Assembly (NCBI GenBank): GCA_938023415.1
Contig: CALHEE010000034.1
Coordinates: forward strand, 1 to 34,497
Direction of reading: 5' to 3'
Source of the DNA: Minisyncoccota bacterium
GTDB lineage: Bacteria; Patescibacteriota; Minisyncoccia; Minisyncoccales; GBS-2
Length of the DNA: 34,497 nucleotides
The notes beneath the pieces were generated by a model. It ran no database searches. It was not told where the DNA came from and saw only the letters and a program-made list of their open reading frames with translations. The position numbers were made by a program, and so were the translations under genes. How positions within the stretch are numbered: the first letter of the stretch is position 1; every line of letters begins with the position of its first letter. Shown here one piece after another: positions 21,162 through 29,683 of the stretch.

Positions 21162-22235
21162 TTAAAATAATCGAGCAATGTCTCTGATTGTTACCCAAAT
21201 CATCAATAAAATCAATAAGGCAAAAAAGAAAGTGGTGATTTTTTCTTCAGTTTTTTGAGAAACAGGTTTTTTTCTAATTGCCTCGATGAGTAAAAAGAGA
21301 GCTTTTCCTCCGTCTAAAGCTGGGATGGGTAAAAGATTGACCACTGCCAAATAAATGGCGACTATTCCGACAAATTGTAAAAAATAACCCCATCCTGCCC
21401 CTATTGCTTGATTGAAAAGATAAAACACACCCACCGGTCCGACCACTTCCACAAAAGATGGCTTTTTTCTGAAAAGATTCAAAAGAGTCTGCCAATATCC
21501 CTGAAAAACCTCCAAAGTAAACAGATAGGTATTTTTTATACCTTCTCCCACAGCCTTAAAAAGGGGGTATTTTTTAATTGTCGTCTTAGCTAAAATGATA
21601 CCCAAAGGTCCTTGACCTGGTGGAGGGGAACTGCGAGGAATCAATTTTACTTCAAAAAGACTCTCTCCTCTTTTTATCACCAGCGTAATTTCTTGGTCTT
21701 TATATTCTTGAATGAGTGCTTGAAACTCTTTCACCTTAGTAATTTCAAATTTTTGATCTCCAACCTTCAATTCCTTGATGAGATCGCCTGGTCTTAATTT
21801 GGCAATTTGAGCTGGTGAGTGAGGTAAAACCTGGAAAATTTGAATTCTACTTGGAAAAAGATCTCCTGTTTCGTCGTCATCAATGATCACCGGGGTGCCA
21901 ATGGCAAAAGCAAGGGAAAATAAGATCGAAGCTATAATCCAAAAAGAAATCACTCCTCCCAAAACGATAAGAAGTCTCTTAAAAATTGGTTGTTGAGAAA
22001 AACTCTCTTTTCCTTCTACTGCCTCTTTCTCACCAAAGAGTTTGACAAAAGCGCCAAAGGGCAAGAGATTAAGACTATAAACAGTTTGACCAATTTTCTT
22101 TCCCCAAATTTTCGGCGGATATCCTAAACCAAATTCCTCTACTTTCACACCCATTTTTTTAGCGACGAGAAAATGACCTAGCTCGTGTAAGGTCAAAAGT
22201 GCGATTAAACTGATGAAAGCAATAAGGAAGTTCAT
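21162..22235 (-). CDS. rseP: Site-2 protease, RseP/RIP family
   Basis: 357 aa intramembrane zinc metalloprotease. HELGH in the first membrane helix supplies zinc ligands and the catalytic Glu; NLLPIPALDGGK in the C-terminal helices gives the third ligand. A PDZ domain lies between (PHSPAQIAKLRPGDLIKEL), and about four membrane segments are visible. It cleaves membrane-anchored substrates, classically anti-sigma factors or leftover signal peptides; the substrate here is unknown. frr upstream and proS downstream form a common bacterial neighbourhood (frr-rseP-proS). Confidence 0.93.
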   Translation of the reverse strand: MNFLIAFISLIALLTLHELGHFLVAKKMGVKVEEFGLGYPPKIWGKKIGQTVYSLNLLPFGAFVKLFGEKEAVEGKESFSQQPIFKRLLIVLGGVISFWIIASILFSLAFAIGTPVIIDDDETGDLFPSRIQIFQVLPHSPAQIAKLRPGDLIKELKVGDQKFEITKVKEFQALIQEYKDQEITLVIKRGESLFEVKLIPRSSPPPGQGPLGIILAKTTIKKYPLFKAVGEGIKNTYLFTLEVFQGYWQTLLNLFRKKPSFVEVVGPVGVFYLFNQAIGAGWGYFLQFVGIVAIYLAVVNLLPIPALDGGKALFLLIEAIRKKPVSQKTEEKITTFFFALLILLMIWVTIRDIARLF

Positions 22236-22245
22236 AGAAAAATTT

Positions 22246-22818
22246 TTATTCCATTATTTCTTTTTTCTTTCTCTCTGCCATCTCGTCAATTTTTTCGTTA
22301 TACTCGTCAATCATTTTTTGAAGTTCGTTTTTCGCCTTATATTTGTGGTCTTCGGAAATTTTCCCTTCCCGAAACTTCTCTTGAATTTCCCCCCAAGCTT
22401 CTTCTCGCCAACGTCTTACCGTTTGTCGAGCCTGCTCTCTTTTTTGAGAAACTATTTTTAACAAACTTTCTCGAAACTCTTGACTTAGAGAAGGAAGATT
22501 AATCCTGACTGAATTTTTCTCCACCGCGATGGAAAAACCAAGCGGTTTTTTTTCTAAAGCCTTTACAATCCCTTCAATATAGGAAGAATCCCAAGGTTGA
22601 ATTAAAATTTCTCTCGGGCTAGTAATAGAGATGGCAGCCAATTGTTTGAGGGGGAATTTTTGTCCAAAACATTCTACCTCAATGTCTTCCACGAGAGAAG
22701 GTGAGGCGCGGGAAGACCTTATCCCCTGAAGCTCTTTTTCTAAAAAATTGATTGTCTTTTCTAGTTCTGGTTTAATTTTTTTAATAATTTCTTGATAGGA
22801 AATTTTTTCTTCTGCCAT
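22246..22818 (-). CDS. frr: Ribosome recycling factor
   Basis: 190 aa; splits post-termination ribosomes with EF-G. Typical sequence: LEKELQGIRSSRASPSLVEDIEVECFG, LAAISITSPREILIQPWD, VRINLPSLSQEFRESLLKIVSQKREQARQTVRRWREEA. The long three-helix bundle and small beta domain are intact, with a short basic C-terminal extension (ERKKKEIME). It is located between holB and rseP. Confidence 0.97.
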   Translation of the reverse strand: MAEEKISYQEIIKKIKPELEKTINFLEKELQGIRSSRASPSLVEDIEVECFGQKFPLKQLAAISITSPREILIQPWDSSYIEGIVKALEKKPLGFSIAVEKNSVRINLPSLSQEFRESLLKIVSQKREQARQTVRRWREEAWGEIQEKFREGKISEDHKYKAKNELQKMIDEYNEKIDEMAERKKKEIME

Positions 22819-22827
22819 ATTTTTATT

Positions 22828-23700
22828 TTAAAACTCTAACATTAATAATTCTAAGGCAAAAGATGGATTGATATTGGTAAGAGAAATTAAATAAATGGTC
22901 TCTTGAATTTTTTCAATCGCCCTTTTTAAACGAAGGAAAGAAAGATTAAATGAGACTTTTTCCCTAAGAAAATTTTTGATTAAAAAGGAACGTAAATAAG
23001 TCAACCAGGTTTCTAAAATTTCTTTTAAATTTTCCTCTTGAGAAAGTTCTTCCACCAACTGAAAGCGTTCAAAAAGAGTAAGGGTAGGAAATCTGTTCAA
23101 TTTTTTAATTAGAAGTTTTCTTAGGATAAATTTTCTTGGGTTTTCAAGAAACTCAACTGCTACTCCTGGTCTACCACCAGAAAATTCAACCAATTCTTCA
23201 ATCTCTTTTTCTGAAATCCCTTTCCCTTCCAAAAATTTTCTCATTTCACTTTTAGCTAACGGATAAAATTTAATTTCTTGACAGCGCGACAAAACGGTAG
23301 GCAAAAGCAAACTCGGATATGGAGTAATCAAGATTAAAATGGTATTTGATTTTGGTTCTTCCAGAGTTTTCAAAAAACAATTTTGAGCTTCTTTGGTCAT
23401 CAAATGCGCCTCATCTATTATTCCAAAGATTAAATTTGCCTTTATTGGTTTCAAATTTAATCTCCAAGAAAGTTCTCTGATTTGATTAATTTGGATTTGT
23501 CCTTTCTTTTTGGGTTCAAGAAATAAAAAATCAGGATGGGTCTCTGGTTTCTCGCCCAAAATCCAAGAAGCCATTTGCCAGGCAAGGGCTTTCTTTCCTA
23601 TTTTTGAAGGGCCGGAAAATAAAAGAGCATGGGGAATTTTTCCTTTTTCAACCATCTGTTTTAAAAATTTGATTTGTTTTTGATGTCCAACGATTGTCAT
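22828..23700 (-). CDS. holB: DNA polymerase III delta' subunit (clamp loader)
   Basis: 290 aa AAA+ protein. Walker A GPSKIGKKAL, Walker B region IIDEAHLMTKEAQNCFLKTLEEP and sensor 1 SRCQEIKFYPL. The Cys4 zinc module typical of DnaX and many delta' proteins is not visible; the modified Walker A and the SRC arginine finger favour delta' over gamma/tau. The C-terminal domain (after about 200) is helical. Its ATG overlaps the stop of the upstream mreB paralogue (ATGA). Confidence 0.85.
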   Translation of the reverse strand: MTIVGHQKQIKFLKQMVEKGKIPHALLFSGPSKIGKKALAWQMASWILGEKPETHPDFLFLEPKKKGQIQINQIRELSWRLNLKPIKANLIFGIIDEAHLMTKEAQNCFLKTLEEPKSNTILILITPYPSLLLPTVLSRCQEIKFYPLAKSEMRKFLEGKGISEKEIEELVEFSGGRPGVAVEFLENPRKFILRKLLIKKLNRFPTLTLFERFQLVEELSQEENLKEILETWLTYLRSFLIKNFLREKVSFNLSFLRLKRAIEKIQETIYLISLTNINPSFALELLMLEF

Positions 23701-24695
23701 TTTTTGCTCATCAATATTTTCTTGTAAATATCTAAATTTTCCAAAATCACCCCTGTTCCTTTAGCTACCGAAAGTAACGGTTCTTCAGCTAAAATAGTCG
23801 GCACCCCGATAAATCTCGAAATGAAAGCTGATAAGTTTCTTAATAGACAGCTTCCACCAGAAAGAACGATTCCTTTTTCCATAATGTCTCCAGCAAGTTC
23901 TGGAGGGGTTTCTCTTAGGACCTGCTTTATCAGTTGTAAAATGTCGTTTAGGTAGTCAGAAATGGCTTCGTAAACTTCATTAGAAGTAATTTTAACATTC
24001 TTGGGTAATCCGGTAACCAAATCTCTTCCTTTAAATTCCATCACTCGTTGTTCTTTTTCTACCATAGCGGTTCCAATTTTAATTTTAATTTCTTCTGCTG
24101 TCTGCTCCCCGATGGCTAAATTGTGCTTTTTCTTTATATACTCGGCAATAGCCATATCAAACTTATCCCCCCCTACCCTTATTGAACGACAGGTGACAAT
24201 TCCACCGAGTGAAATTACCGCTGCCTCTGCCATCCCTCCACCAATGTCAACGATCATGTTTCCGGAACAAGATTCAATGGGAATGTTTGCTCCTAGGGCA
24301 GCCAAAATTGGCGTCTTCACCAAATAGACATTTTTGGCACCAGCTGCTAACCCAGCTTCTATTGCTGCCCTTCTTTCAGTGGAAGTAATGCCAGCTGGCA
24401 CCCCCATCACCAAGTCAGGCTTTAAAAAGCGAAAAGGACCAGAAACTTTTTCGATAAAGTATCTAATCATCGCTTGAGTAATCCGAAAATCAGCAATGAC
24501 CCCATCTCTTAAAGGGCGATAAATTCGGATTGTGTCTGGCGTTCTTCCCATCATTTCTTTGGCTGCCCTTCCTACCGCCAAAATTTTGTTTTCTTGCAAG
24601 CTCACCGCTACAATCGAAGGTTCCTGTAAAACCACCCCTTTTTTTGGCAAAAAGACTACTGAATTACATGTGCCTAAATCAATTCCGATCTTCAT
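23697..24695 (-). CDS. mreB: MreB-like actin homologue (paralogue 2)
   Basis: 332 aa from the ATG at 24695 (MKIGIDLGTCNSVVFLPKKG). The ORF track extends to 24731, but those 36 nt contain the -10 and the spacer of the promoter, so they are not coding. Phosphate loops (MKIGIDLGTCNS; IVDIGGGMAEAAVISLGG) and the adenosine loop LSGGSCLLRNLS are intact. It lacks the N-terminal amphipathic extension and the hydrophilic insertion of the other copy. With the -10 box 5 nt from the ATG, it should be translated from a leaderless mRNA. First gene of the holB-frr-rseP-proS-mreB-gatCA run. Confidence 0.92.
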   Translation of the reverse strand: MKIGIDLGTCNSVVFLPKKGVVLQEPSIVAVSLQENKILAVGRAAKEMMGRTPDTIRIYRPLRDGVIADFRITQAMIRYFIEKVSGPFRFLKPDLVMGVPAGITSTERRAAIEAGLAAGAKNVYLVKTPILAALGANIPIESCSGNMIVDIGGGMAEAAVISLGGIVTCRSIRVGGDKFDMAIAEYIKKKHNLAIGEQTAEEIKIKIGTAMVEKEQRVMEFKGRDLVTGLPKNVKITSNEVYEAISDYLNDILQLIKQVLRETPPELAGDIMEKGIVLSGGSCLLRNLSAFISRFIGVPTILAEEPLLSVAKGTGVILENLDIYKKILMSKK

Positions 24696-24702
24696 ATTTT
24701 TA

Positions 24703-24731
24703 ATAATAGCCCAAAATAAAGCTTTTGACAA
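24703..24731 (-). promoter_or_regulatory. Leaderless promoter of the mreB-2 operon
   Basis: TTGTCA (24726-24731), 17-nt spacer, TATTAT (24703-24708); only TAAAA separates the -10 box and the ATG, so the +1 coincides roughly with the start codon. The -35 overlaps that of the divergent PEGA gene by all but one base. Confidence 0.75.
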
Positions 24732-24754
24732 TTTTTCGCATTTTTAAATAAAAT
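24725..24754 (+). promoter_or_regulatory. Promoter of the PEGA gene
   Basis: TTGACA (24725-24730), 18-nt spacer, TAAAAT (24749-24754); the ATG is 9 nt further, giving a leader of a few nt. Shares its -35 region with the mreB-2 promoter on the other strand. Confidence 0.65.
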
Positions 24755-24763
24755 GAAACAAGA

Positions 24764-26020
24764 ATGAAAAAGAAAACCCGACAAATCCTCTTTCTTTTTT
24801 TTGCCTTCTTATTCGCCTTGGTTGCTCCCTATCTTGTTTTTCGTTCCCAAGGTTATCGCTTTGATTTTGAACGAAAAAAATTCGTCCAAACGGGTGGTAT
24901 TTTTTTAAAAATTTTGCCCAGGCAGGCTGAAGTTTATTTGAACGAAAAATTTATCAAAAAAACTGATTTGCTCTTTGGTTCGGTTTTAATCGAGAATCTA
25001 TTGCCCAGAAAATATAAAGTAAGAGTTGAAAAATTAGGTTATCATCCCTGGGAAAAATTTTTGGAGGTGAAAGAAAAAGAAGTCACCAGTGTGAAAAATA
25101 TCATTTTGATTCCTAAGGAGGTAAAATTTAATCTTTTGTTTGAGAGGGTGGAAAATTTTTGGTTTTTACCAGGACTAAAAAAAATCCTCTTTCAAGAAAA
25201 AACAGAAAATGGTTGGAGTTTAAAATGGTATGATTTAGAAAAAAATTTAGAAACTCACCTCCTCCAAGAAAAAGAGCTTTTCCAGGAAAAAGTTGACCTT
25301 TTAAATCTTGAATTCTCAGAAGAAGAAAAAGAAGTCTCTTTAAAAGTGAAAATGAAAGATGAAGAAAAAGAGTTTATTTTAAAATTGACTCAGTCACCAC
25401 CTCTCCTCTTAGAAAAAAAAGAAGAAAATGCCGAAAATATTTTAGTTTCAAAGAGAGTAAAAAAAGATCTTTATGTTTTAGATCGCCAAGGAAATTTTTT
25501 TAAAAACGGAGTGAAACTAAGCGAAACTGCCTTTTCTCCCAAAGAGAAAAGCGAATATCAACTAATGATTTTTGGCGATCACTTTTTTTTGAAAGAGAAT
25601 GAGGCCCTTTACCATTTTAATTGGAACTTAAAATCTTTTCAGCAAATTGCAGAAAAAGTAAAAAATTTCCAGCTTTCCCCTGACCTTAAAAAATTGGCCT
25701 ATTTTACAGATCATGAAGTTTGGGTTTTTTTTCTCACTGAGGAAGCTAGCTTTCACCCAAAAGAAACGAAAGAAAGAGTTTTTATTGCCCGTTTTTCAGA
25801 AAAAATTGATTCTCTTGCCTGGATAAAGAATGATTACTTAATCTTCAATACCGGCAAAAAAATAAAAGTAGCTGAAATTGACGATCGTGACAAAATAAAT
25901 ATTGTGGAGTTGGGAGAATTTGAAAGTCCAAAGATTTTTTTTAGTCAGGCGACAAAGAAAATTTACATTCTGAGCAAAGAAAATCTTTACCAATCAGAAG
26001 CTATTTTGAAACCATTTTAG
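24764..26020 (+). CDS. Membrane-anchored PEGA-domain protein
   Basis: 418 aa. Positive N-terminus and one membrane helix (residues 8-27, ILFLFFAFLFALVAPYLVF), then a PEGA domain (about 45-118: GIFLKILPRQAEVYLNEKFIKKT, LLPRKYKVRVEKLGYHPWEK). The rest (120-418) has repeated short beta strands such as FWFLPGLKKILF, KKLAYFTDHEVWVFF and SLAWIKNDYLIFN, compatible with a beta-propeller sensor or scaffold domain outside the membrane. Layouts of this kind are frequent in CPR. It is transcribed divergently from mreB-2 from an overlapping promoter, and overlaps the convergent Cas4-like gene by 4 nt. Specific function unknown; a cell-envelope role is inferred from location. Confidence 0.8.
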   Translation: MKKKTRQILFLFFAFLFALVAPYLVFRSQGYRFDFERKKFVQTGGIFLKILPRQAEVYLNEKFIKKTDLLFGSVLIENLLPRKYKVRVEKLGYHPWEKFLEVKEKEVTSVKNIILIPKEVKFNLLFERVENFWFLPGLKKILFQEKTENGWSLKWYDLEKNLETHLLQEKELFQEKVDLLNLEFSEEEKEVSLKVKMKDEEKEFILKLTQSPPLLLEKKEENAENILVSKRVKKDLYVLDRQGNFFKNGVKLSETAFSPKEKSEYQLMIFGDHFFLKENEALYHFNWNLKSFQQIAEKVKNFQLSPDLKKLAYFTDHEVWVFFLTEEASFHPKETKERVFIARFSEKIDSLAWIKNDYLIFNTGKKIKVAEIDDRDKINIVELGEFESPKIFFSQATKKIYILSKENLYQSEAILKPF

Positions 26021-26733
26021 GCAAGCTTAGAAAGAGCCTCTATTTTTTCTTTAAAAATCTCCCACTTTATTTCCTTTCCCCCAGCCATCTTGCAGATCTC
26101 TTTGAAGGGACAATATTGACACTGCCAATCGTCTGGCCAGCCAGGAATTCTTGCAGGGATAATATTGGCATCAATTTTTTCTTTCAATTCAGTTAGCTCT
26201 TTTAGAAGTTTTTCCACTAAAGCCGGATTGTATTCGATTAAAAATTCCTTCAGCTCTAAAGTATCTTTATTGATATACAAAAGAATTCCTTTGGGAATTT
26301 TAAAAAAATGCAAATAAAGTTGGAGCTGGTTGACATTCTCTTCTTTTGGTTCTTGAAGGTTTCGAAAAACTAAACTGTTCATACTCTTAAAGTCAACCAC
26401 ATATAATTCATTGTTAAGAGTAACAATGGCGTCTGCACGGCCAGAAATCAATTCATGTGGGGGAATTTTCACTTCGGCCGCTCGGACAATGCCAAGGCTA
26501 AAAAGACTGTTGAGAATTTGCATTTGAATGTAATCGCCGTGGTCAAACATTCGCAAAACTTCGGGAGCCATTTTTGTTCGCGGGACATTTTTGAATTTAA
26601 AAAAGATTGCCCGCGGACACTTTCCTGCATCAGTAATATAAAAGTGGTGTTGCTCTTTTTCCTTTTCTTTGTCCAAATAAAATTTATCGATGAGTTCTTT
26701 TAACATACTTGAAAACCTTATCTCTTTTGCCAC
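26017..26733 (-). CDS. Cas4/RecB-like PD-(D/E)XK nuclease with Fe-S cysteines
   Basis: 238 aa (GTG start at 26733, overlapping rpsI by 16 nt; ATG at 26706 is an alternative). Catalytic motif: GRADAIV (D101) and VVDFKS (D114, K116), matching D...D-x-K of the PD-(D/E)XK fold. Four Cys, C39 (GKCPRAIFF) plus C205, C208 and C214 (CQYCPFKEIC), match the iron-staple [4Fe-4S] of Cas4 and AddB-type exonucleases. No cas gene or CRISPR is in the window, so it is probably a stand-alone repair/recombination exonuclease. It is the final gene of the ribosomal-protein run. Confidence 0.85.
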   Translation of the reverse strand: MAKEIRFSSMLKELIDKFYLDKEKEKEQHHFYITDAGKCPRAIFFKFKNVPRTKMAPEVLRMFDHGDYIQMQILNSLFSLGIVRAAEVKIPPHELISGRADAIVTLNNELYVVDFKSMNSLVFRNLQEPKEENVNQLQLYLHFFKIPKGILLYINKDTLELKEFLIEYNPALVEKLLKELTELKEKIDANIIPARIPGWPDDWQCQYCPFKEICKMAGGKEIKWEIFKEKIEALSKLA

Positions 26734-27137
26734 TGGGGAGCTCTCCTCGCTCTTTTTAACCCATATTTTTTCCTTTCTTTCATTCGCGGATCTCTCTTTA
26801 AAAATCCTGCTTTCTTCAATTTTTTCTTAAATTCCGGGTTAAAAAGAGTAAGGGCCCGTGCTATTCCATGACGAATGGCTTCAGCTTGGCCAACTTTACC
26901 TCCGCCTTTTACGGTCACGATCACCCCAAATTTTCCTAGAGAATCCACTAGCTTTAAGGGAGCAAGGACAATCGATTGCAATATAGATTGAGGAAAATAT
27001 TTTTCTAATGGCTTGTGGTTAATAAGGATGGATTTGTCACCTTCCGGAAAAAGCCGAACCTGAGCTACCGCTGTTTTTCTCCTTCCTACCGCTTGGAAAA
27101 ATTTGATCGCCTTTTGGTTAGTTATTTTTTGGGTCAT
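26718..27137 (-). CDS. rpsI: 30S ribosomal protein S9
   Basis: 139 aa from the ATG at 27137, 7 nt after the rplM stop; the TTG at 27152 in the ORF track would overlap rplM and is less likely. Core: FQAVGRRKTAVAQVRLFPEG, GGGKVGQAEAIRHGIARAL and the basic tail KKYGLKRARRAPQWQKR that reaches the P-site tRNA. Confidence 0.95.
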   Translation of the reverse strand: MTQKITNQKAIKFFQAVGRRKTAVAQVRLFPEGDKSILINHKPLEKYFPQSILQSIVLAPLKLVDSLGKFGVIVTVKGGGKVGQAEAIRHGIARALTLFNPEFKKKLKKAGFLKRDPRMKERKKYGLKRARRAPQWQKR

Positions 27138-27144
27138 AAGCAAT

Positions 27145-27492
27145 TTATTCAATTTTCAATCTTTTTATCTGTTTTTTTCTTAGCTTATTCTTAGGCAACA
27201 TCCCAAAGACTGCCTTTTTCAAAACCTCGGCTGGATTTTCAAGAAAGAGATTTTTTAGCGACTTTTCTTTCAAGCCCCCAGGATAACCAGAGTGTCGATA
27301 ATATTTTTTTTGGACCATCTTTTTTCCGGTAATCTTCATTAGGGCCACATTTTTAACAATGACAAAGTCCCCCAAATCTTTGGCGGGATGAAAATTTCTC
27401 TTGTGTTTCCCGCGCAATAAGTTAGCAATTTGGGATGCTAATCTTCCCAAAACTTTATTTGTGGCATCAATGATGTGTGTTTCTCTTTTCAT
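27145..27492 (-). CDS. rplM: 50S ribosomal protein L13
   Basis: 115 aa, somewhat short of the usual 140 because the C-terminal extension is trimmed. Clear motifs: THIIDATNKVLGRLASQIANLLRGK, DFVIVKNVALMKITGKK, YYRHSGYPGGLKE and VFGMLPKNKLRKKQIKRLKI. Precedes rpsI as usual and begins on the rplQ stop (1-nt overlap). Confidence 0.95.
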   Translation of the reverse strand: MKRETHIIDATNKVLGRLASQIANLLRGKHKRNFHPAKDLGDFVIVKNVALMKITGKKMVQKKYYRHSGYPGGLKEKSLKNLFLENPAEVLKKAVFGMLPKNKLRKKQIKRLKIE

Positions 27493-27833
27493 TATTTTAC
27501 TAATTCAATAATCGCCATTTTAGCCCCATCTGATTTTCGTGGAGGTAATTTAAAAATTCTTGTATATCCTCCTTGCCTTTCTTTATATCGGGGACCAATT
27601 TCTTTAATTAATTTTTCTACTACCTGAGACGAAAAAAATCGATTAAGATATCTTTTATTGCCTGCTTTTGCCTTTTGGATCATTTTTTCCACAAACGAGG
27701 CGGTTTCTTTGGCCTTAGCCAGGGTAGTCTTGATTTGTTCTTGTAAAATGAGAGAGCTGGCCAAAGTTTTCAAAAGAGCTCTCCTTTGGTCAGTTTTTCT
27801 AGAAAGTTTTCTTCCTTTTTTTCTTTTTCTCAT
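27492..27833 (-). CDS. rplQ: 50S ribosomal protein L17
   Basis: 113 aa. N-terminal basic RKKGRKLSRKTDQRRALLKTLASSLI is diagnostic; C-terminal KLPPRKSDGAKMAIIELVK. Four nt after rpoA, the usual order. Confidence 0.95.
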   Translation of the reverse strand: MRKRKKGRKLSRKTDQRRALLKTLASSLILQEQIKTTLAKAKETASFVEKMIQKAKAGNKRYLNRFFSSQVVEKLIKEIGPRYKERQGGYTRIFKLPPRKSDGAKMAIIELVK

Positions 27834-27837
27834 ATCC

Positions 27838-28545
27838 TTAATCCTTTTTTTCTTTCATTTTTTTCTGTAAGCTTTCCGAAAAAAGAGAAAAGTGTTTAAC
27901 CAAGATTTCTGAAGCTTGGAAAAAAGCCTCTTCAGGCGAAATTGTTCCATCTGTTTCTATTTCTAAAAATAGGCGGTCGAAATCAGTTCGTTCTCCTACA
28001 CGCATATTCTCTTGTCTGAAGGTTACCCTTTTTATTGGGGTGAAAATCGCATCTACGATAATAGTCCCAATAGGTAATTTTTCTTTTTTTCTCCTTTCTC
28101 TCGCCAAATAGCCAATCCCTTTTTCTATCTTAATTTCCATTTCTAGCTCTGTTTTTTTATCAGTAATAGTGGCAATATGGCAATCTTTGTTTACCAACTC
28201 TACCTGACTGGGCAGTTTAAAATCTGAACCTTTTACCTCTTTTTCTCCTTTCACCTTCAATGTGGCTGTGACCGGCTGATCGCTAAACATCTTAAAGCGC
28301 AATTTTTTTAAATTGAGCATAATCTGGATGACATCTTCCAAAACACCAGGAATGGTCGAAAATTCATGGGCCACTCCCTTAATCTTCATTTCAGTGACCG
28401 CTGCTCCTTCTAAAGAAGAAAGCAAAACCCTACGTAAAGAATTCCCGATGGTCACTCCATAGCCAGGATAGAGTGCTTCAATTTCAAAGATGGCTTTATT
28501 TTCTTCTTTTTTTATTATTTTGGGGGGCAAAGGTAATGGGATCAT
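27838..28545 (-). CDS. rpoA: RNA polymerase alpha subunit without C-terminal domain
   Basis: 235 aa, against about 315-330 usually. The N-terminal assembly domain is complete: EIEALYPGYGVTIGNSLRRVLLSSLEGAAV, TIPGVLEDVIQIMLNLK, RVGERTDFDRLFLEIETDGTISPEEAF. It ends with a Lys-rich tail (QKKMKEKKD), and rplQ starts 4 nt later, so there is no room for the alpha-CTD that binds UP elements and activators. The missing domain is not found in another frame downstream. Confidence 0.95.
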   Translation of the reverse strand: MIPLPLPPKIIKKEENKAIFEIEALYPGYGVTIGNSLRRVLLSSLEGAAVTEMKIKGVAHEFSTIPGVLEDVIQIMLNLKKLRFKMFSDQPVTATLKVKGEKEVKGSDFKLPSQVELVNKDCHIATITDKKTELEMEIKIEKGIGYLARERRKKEKLPIGTIIVDAIFTPIKRVTFRQENMRVGERTDFDRLFLEIETDGTISPEEAFFQASEILVKHFSLFSESLQKKMKEKKD

Positions 28546-28564
28546 AGATTTATTATTTTAAAAT

Positions 28565-29194
28565 TTAGCGAGAATAAAATTCAAAAATGGTTGATATTTC
28601 CACCGGCACTCCTGCTTCTTTTAGTGATGGTTCACCAATAACTTTTCCTTCAAGTTTTTCAAGATCTAATTGCAACCAGGAAGGAATTTTTTGTCTGGCT
28701 AAAGTCTGTTTCAATCTCTTAAAAAGAATCTTTTTTGCTTTTGTTGGTTTCACCTTAATACAATCTCCTTTTTGAACTAAATAAGAAGGAATATCAATCT
28801 TTCTTTCGTTTACCAAAATGTGACCGTGACTTACCAGTTGTCTTGCCTGTCTTCGAGAAACGGCAAATCCCAATCTAAATACTACATTATCTAATCGTGA
28901 TTCCAAAATTTTAATCAAGGCTTCAGCTGCATCTTTGACCTTTCCCCTTTTTGCCAAAATTTCTTCTACATAATTTTTGAACTGTCTTTCTTCGAGGTTA
29001 TAAATATGTCTTAACTTCTGTTTTTCCCTCAACTGTTTTCCGTACTCAGAAAGAGGAGGTTTCCTTCTTTTCCCTTTTAGTCCGGGAGGATACGGCCTTT
29101 TGACCATGGCACACTTTGCGGTTAGGCATCTTTCACCTTTTAAAAAAAGTTTAGTACCTAATCTTCGACAAATTTTACAGGTTTTCTTTTTCAT
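28565..29194 (-). CDS. rpsD: 30S ribosomal protein S4
   Basis: 209 aa, 16S assembly initiator. N-terminal CKICRRLGTKLFLKGERCLTAKCAM has the Cys4 zinc-site type (CxxC ... CxxxxxC). S4 domain: LESRLDNVVFRLGFAVSRRQARQLVSHGHILVNERKIDIPSY. Located between rpsK and rpoA. Confidence 0.97.
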   Translation of the reverse strand: MKKKTCKICRRLGTKLFLKGERCLTAKCAMVKRPYPPGLKGKRRKPPLSEYGKQLREKQKLRHIYNLEERQFKNYVEEILAKRGKVKDAAEALIKILESRLDNVVFRLGFAVSRRQARQLVSHGHILVNERKIDIPSYLVQKGDCIKVKPTKAKKILFKRLKQTLARQKIPSWLQLDLEKLEGKVIGEPSLKEAGVPVEISTIFEFYSR

Positions 29195-29211
29195 ATTTTA
29201 AACTAAGCCCT

Positions 29212-29664
29212 TTATACTCGACGAACTTTTGGTGGACGACAGCCATCATGAGGAATGGGGGTAATGTCTTTTATTGAAACAATGTCTAAATTATGAGCAG
29301 CTAAAGATCTTAAGGCTGATTCCCGTCCAGAACCAATTCCCTTTACTAAAATCTCTAATTTTTCAATTCCAAATTTTTTAATTGCCTCAGCCATTACTCC
29401 TGCTGCTTTTGAAGCAGCAAAGGGTGTTCCCTTCTTTGTTCCCTTAAAACCGATCCTTCCAGCTGAGGTCCAATATAAAACATTACCCTTGGGATCAGTC
29501 AAAGTAAGGATGGTGTTGTTGTAAGATGAAAAAATATAAACCCGACCCTCTTTTATCTTTACTGAGGGTCCAATCTTTAATTCTTTCTGAAGCTGGCTCT
29601 CAACTTTTTCTGTTTCCTTTAATAATTCCTCTTCAGTTTTTTTAATGACGCGTTTTTTTCCCAT
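29212..29664 (-). CDS. rpsK: 30S ribosomal protein S11
   Basis: 150 aa. An N-terminal extension of about 30 charged residues ([17 protein letters not shown]) precedes the S11 core: [79 protein letters not shown]. Extension aside, standard. Confidence 0.97.
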   Translation of the reverse strand: MGKKRVIKKTEEELLKETEKVESQLQKELKIGPSVKIKEGRVYIFSSYNNTILTLTDPKGNVLYWTSAGRIGFKGTKKGTPFAASKAAGVMAEAIKKFGIEKLEILVKGIGSGRESALRSLAAHNLDIVSIKDITPIPHDGCRPPKVRRV

Positions 29665-29683
29665 TGGAATTCAAATGGATTAT

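Noticed and set aside
24696-24731. Upstream ATG extension of mreB-2 in the ORF track
   Set aside because: These bases contain the -10 box and the spacer of a consensus promoter; the conserved MreB start is MKIGIDLGT at 24695.
26017-26733. Cas4 of a CRISPR or TIGR system
   Set aside because: It is 18 kb from the array, on the end of a ribosomal-protein run, with no other adaptation genes.
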